Positions 62,258 through 64,000 of a DNA stretch of 64,000 bases are shown here, piece by piece. Source of the DNA: RPQJ01 sp963712815 (GTDB taxonomy: Bacteria; Pseudomonadota; Gammaproteobacteria; Steroidobacterales; Steroidobacteraceae); NCBI GenBank assembly GCA_963712815.1, contig CAVQJL010000016.1, positions 62,001 through 126,000 of the forward strand. Reading direction: 5' to 3'. Below the pieces are notes generated by a model. The model was not told the DNA's origin. It made no database searches and saw only the letters and a program-made list of their open reading frames with translations. Made by a program: the position numbers and the translations under genes. How positions within the stretch are numbered: the stretch's first letter is position 1; each line of letters starts with the position of its first letter.

Positions 62258-64000
62258 AGATCATCTATACCGACGTGCTGGTGATCGGCGGCGGCCTCGC
62301 CGGACTGCGCATCGCGATCGGGGCGCGGCGCCGCGGCCACGACGCGATCGTCCTGTCGCTGGTGCCGCCCAAGCGCTCGCACTCCGCGGCCGCGCAGGGC
62401 GGCATGCAGGCGAGCCTCGGCAACGTCGTCAAGGGCCAGGGCGACAACGAGGACGTGCACTTCGAGGACACGGTCAAGGGCAGCGACTGGGGCGCCGACC
62501 AGCAGGTGGTGCGCATGTTCGTCAACACGGCCCCGAAGGCCGTGCGCGAGCTCGCGGCCTGGGGCGTGCCCTGGAGCCGCGTCCGCCAGGGCGACCGCGA
62601 GGTGATCATCAACGGCCAGAAGGTCACCATCACCGAGCGGGCCGAGGCGCACGGCCTCGTCGCGCAGCGCGACTTCGGCGGCACCAAGAAGTGGCGTACC
62701 TGCTACGTCTCGGACGGCACGGGCCACGCGATGCTGTTCGCGGTCGGCGACCAGGCGATCGCCCAGGGCGTGCCCGTGCACGAGCGCAAGGAGGCCCTCG
62801 CGCTCATCCACGACGGCTCGCGCTGCTACGGCGCCGTGGTGCGCGACCTGATCACGGGCGAGCTCACCGCCTACGTCGCCAAGGCCACGGCGATCGCCAC
62901 CGGCGGCGCGGGGCGCGTGTACCGGGTCACGACCAACGCCGTGATCTGCGAGGGCATCGGCGCGGCGCTTGCGCTCGAGACCGGGGTCGCGGCGCTCGGC
63001 AACATGGAGGCCGTGCAGTTCCACCCGACCGGCATCTTCCCGGCCGGCATCCTCGTCACCGAGGGCTGCCGTGGCGACGGCGGCCTGCTGCGCGACGGCG
63101 CCGGCCACCGCTTCATGCCGGACTACGAGCCCGAGAAGAAGGAGCTCGCCTCGCGCGACGTGGTGTCGCGCCGCATGGAGGAGCACATCCGCAAGGGCCA
63201 CGCCGCCAAGTCGCGCTTCGGCGAGCACCTGTGGCTCGACATCAAGCTGCTCGGCCGCCGGCACATCGAGCACAACCTTCGCGAGGTGAAGGAGATCTGC
63301 CACTACTTCCTGGGCGTGGACCCGGCGGAGCAGTGGATCCCGGTGCGGCCCGCGCAGCACTACACCATGGGCGGCGTGCGCACCAAGCACACGGGCGAGA
63401 GCCCGACGCTGCGCGGCCTGTTCGCCGCCGGCGAGGCCGCCTGCTGGGACATGCACGGATTCAACCGCCTCGGCGGCAACTCCGTGGCCGAGACCGTGGT
63501 CGCGGGCATGATCGTCGGCGAGTTCATCGCCGACTTCTGCGAAAGCCCGGCCGGCGACCTCGACATCCCGACTGCCCTCATCCGCGAGGCGGTGGCGGCC
63601 GAGCGGGCGCGGCTCGACGTCCTGCTGCATGGCGCAGGCGCCGAGCGGGCCGACGCGCTCAAGATCGAGATGCAGCAGATCATGACGGACAGGGTCGGTA
63701 TCTTCCGCAGGGGTACCGACCTCGAGGAGGCGGTGACCCGGCTGCAGGGCCTGCTGGTGCGCAGCCGCAACATCGGGCTGCGCCACCACGCCGACGGCCC
63801 GAATCCGGAGCTGGTGACGGCCTATCGCACGCAGAAGATGCTCAAGGTGGCGCTGTGCATCGCCAATGGCGCGCTCGCGCGCACCGAGAGTCGTGGCGCG
63901 CACTTCCGCGAGGATTTCCCGCGTCGCGACGACACGACCTGGCTCAAGCGCACGCTCGCCACGTGGGCGGATCCCTCGGCCACGCTGCCGAGCCTCGCCT
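62254..64000 (+). CDS. frdA: fumarate reductase/succinate dehydrogenase flavoprotein subunit (partial)
   Basis: The first 582 residues are in the window; the 3' end is cut. GTG at 62254 overlaps the corrected frdC stop. FAD binding: VLVIGGGLAGLR near the start and His43 in RSHSAAAQGGMQ, the covalent flavin histidine at the same number as in Wolinella FrdA. Substrate-site motifs are QFHPTGIF, the arginine in ELASRDVVSRRM, HYTMGGV and NRLGGNSVAE. It interconverts succinate and fumarate. The iron-sulfur subunit gene (frdB) would be expected next, outside the window. Confidence 0.94.
   Translation, partial: MKIIYTDVLVIGGGLAGLRIAIGARRRGHDAIVLSLVPPKRSHSAAAQGGMQASLGNVVKGQGDNEDVHFEDTVKGSDWGADQQVVRMFVNTAPKAVRELAAWGVPWSRVRQGDREVIINGQKVTITERAEAHGLVAQRDFGGTKKWRTCYVSDGTGHAMLFAVGDQAIAQGVPVHERKEALALIHDGSRCYGAVVRDLITGELTAYVAKATAIATGGAGRVYRVTTNAVICEGIGAALALETGVAALGNMEAVQFHPTGIFPAGILVTEGCRGDGGLLRDGAGHRFMPDYEPEKKELASRDVVSRRMEEHIRKGHAAKSRFGEHLWLDIKLLGRRHIEHNLREVKEICHYFLGVDPAEQWIPVRPAQHYTMGGVRTKHTGESPTLRGLFAAGEAACWDMHGFNRLGGNSVAETVVAGMIVGEFIADFCESPAGDLDIPTALIREAVAAERARLDVLLHGAGAERADALKIEMQQIMTDRVGIFRRGTDLEEAVTRLQGLLVRSRNIGLRHHADGPNPELVTAYRTQKMLKVALCIANGALARTESRGAHFREDFPRRDDTTWLKRTLATWADPSATLPSLA

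Noticed and set aside
61522..64000. FrdC-FrdA fusion
   Set aside because: Same cause: one extra base in frdC reads into frdA across the GTGA overlap.

Overview
A 64 kb, very GC-rich, densely coded chromosomal segment of a Gram-negative bacterium. Outer-membrane porins, lipoproteins with lipoboxes, a complete nuo operon with separate nuoC and nuoD, DcaP-type and DUF481 outer-membrane proteins, AraC regulators with an arabinose-binding-like sensor domain and a wax ester synthase family protein all point to a proteobacterium. I favour Gammaproteobacteria but cannot exclude Betaproteobacteria. I see no rRNA, tRNA, transposase, integrase, phage gene or CRISPR array. Genes are packed in long co-directional runs with 4-nt ATGA/GTGA overlaps.

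Left end (1-4468, minus): two tandem AraC paralogues run into a DUF3302 protein, an HlyD-type membrane fusion protein and a NodT-type outer-membrane factor that leaves the window. Divergent from these (4658-6960) are a DcaP-like porin and an exported glutaminase, closed by a strong terminator. A second plus-strand run (7081-11781) carries a porin with a coiled-coil start, an exported amidohydrolase, a Tat-exported protein that looks like split-Soret cytochrome c, a glycine-zipper protein and a secreted two-repeat protein. On the minus strand, 11841-14358 holds two PII-like proteins overlapping or abutting a two-halved DUF1538 membrane protein (probable cation/proton antiporter).

Middle (14524-47411): an unrecognised helical envelope protein, a beta-barrel protein, a phosphoketolase-transaldolase pair, a DUF481 protein, and a minus-strand hydrogenase cluster: hupS-hupL-hupC-hupD-hupG-hupH-rubredoxin/HybE fusion, followed by a cation/proton antiporter. 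The small subunit has the six cysteines of O2-tolerant group 1d uptake hydrogenases. Upstream are a beta-propeller protein, a glutaredoxin-DinB fusion, an acetyltransferase, an MsbA-type ABC exporter and a PlpD-like patatin. Then come an aldehyde dehydrogenase with 6-phosphogluconolactonase, a lipoprotein, a VOC-domain protein, a Tat-lipoprotein amidase, an acyl-CoA dehydrogenase with a CaiB-type CoA transferase, a thioesterase, a small secreted protein, a lone cyclic-nucleotide-binding domain, a 460-nt noncoding block full of perfect inverted repeats, a DUF454 protein and a wax ester synthase/DGAT family protein.

Right end (47528-64000): an alpha/beta hydrolase converges on the complete 14-gene complex I operon nuoA-N (61367 down to 48279, minus). 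Divergent from nuoA is a fumarate reductase of the diheme Wolinella type (frdC, frdA; frdA is cut by the window end). Together the window encodes H2 oxidation (Hup), NADH oxidation (Nuo) and a quinone-linked fumarate/succinate enzyme, which suggests a flexible respiratory lifestyle.

Three genes (VOC protein, nuoG, frdC) each carry a single extra base that breaks an otherwise conserved frame. Two of the three lie in or beside short runs of G/C, so sequence or assembly error is likelier than three independent pseudogenes. Both cases should be checked against reads.
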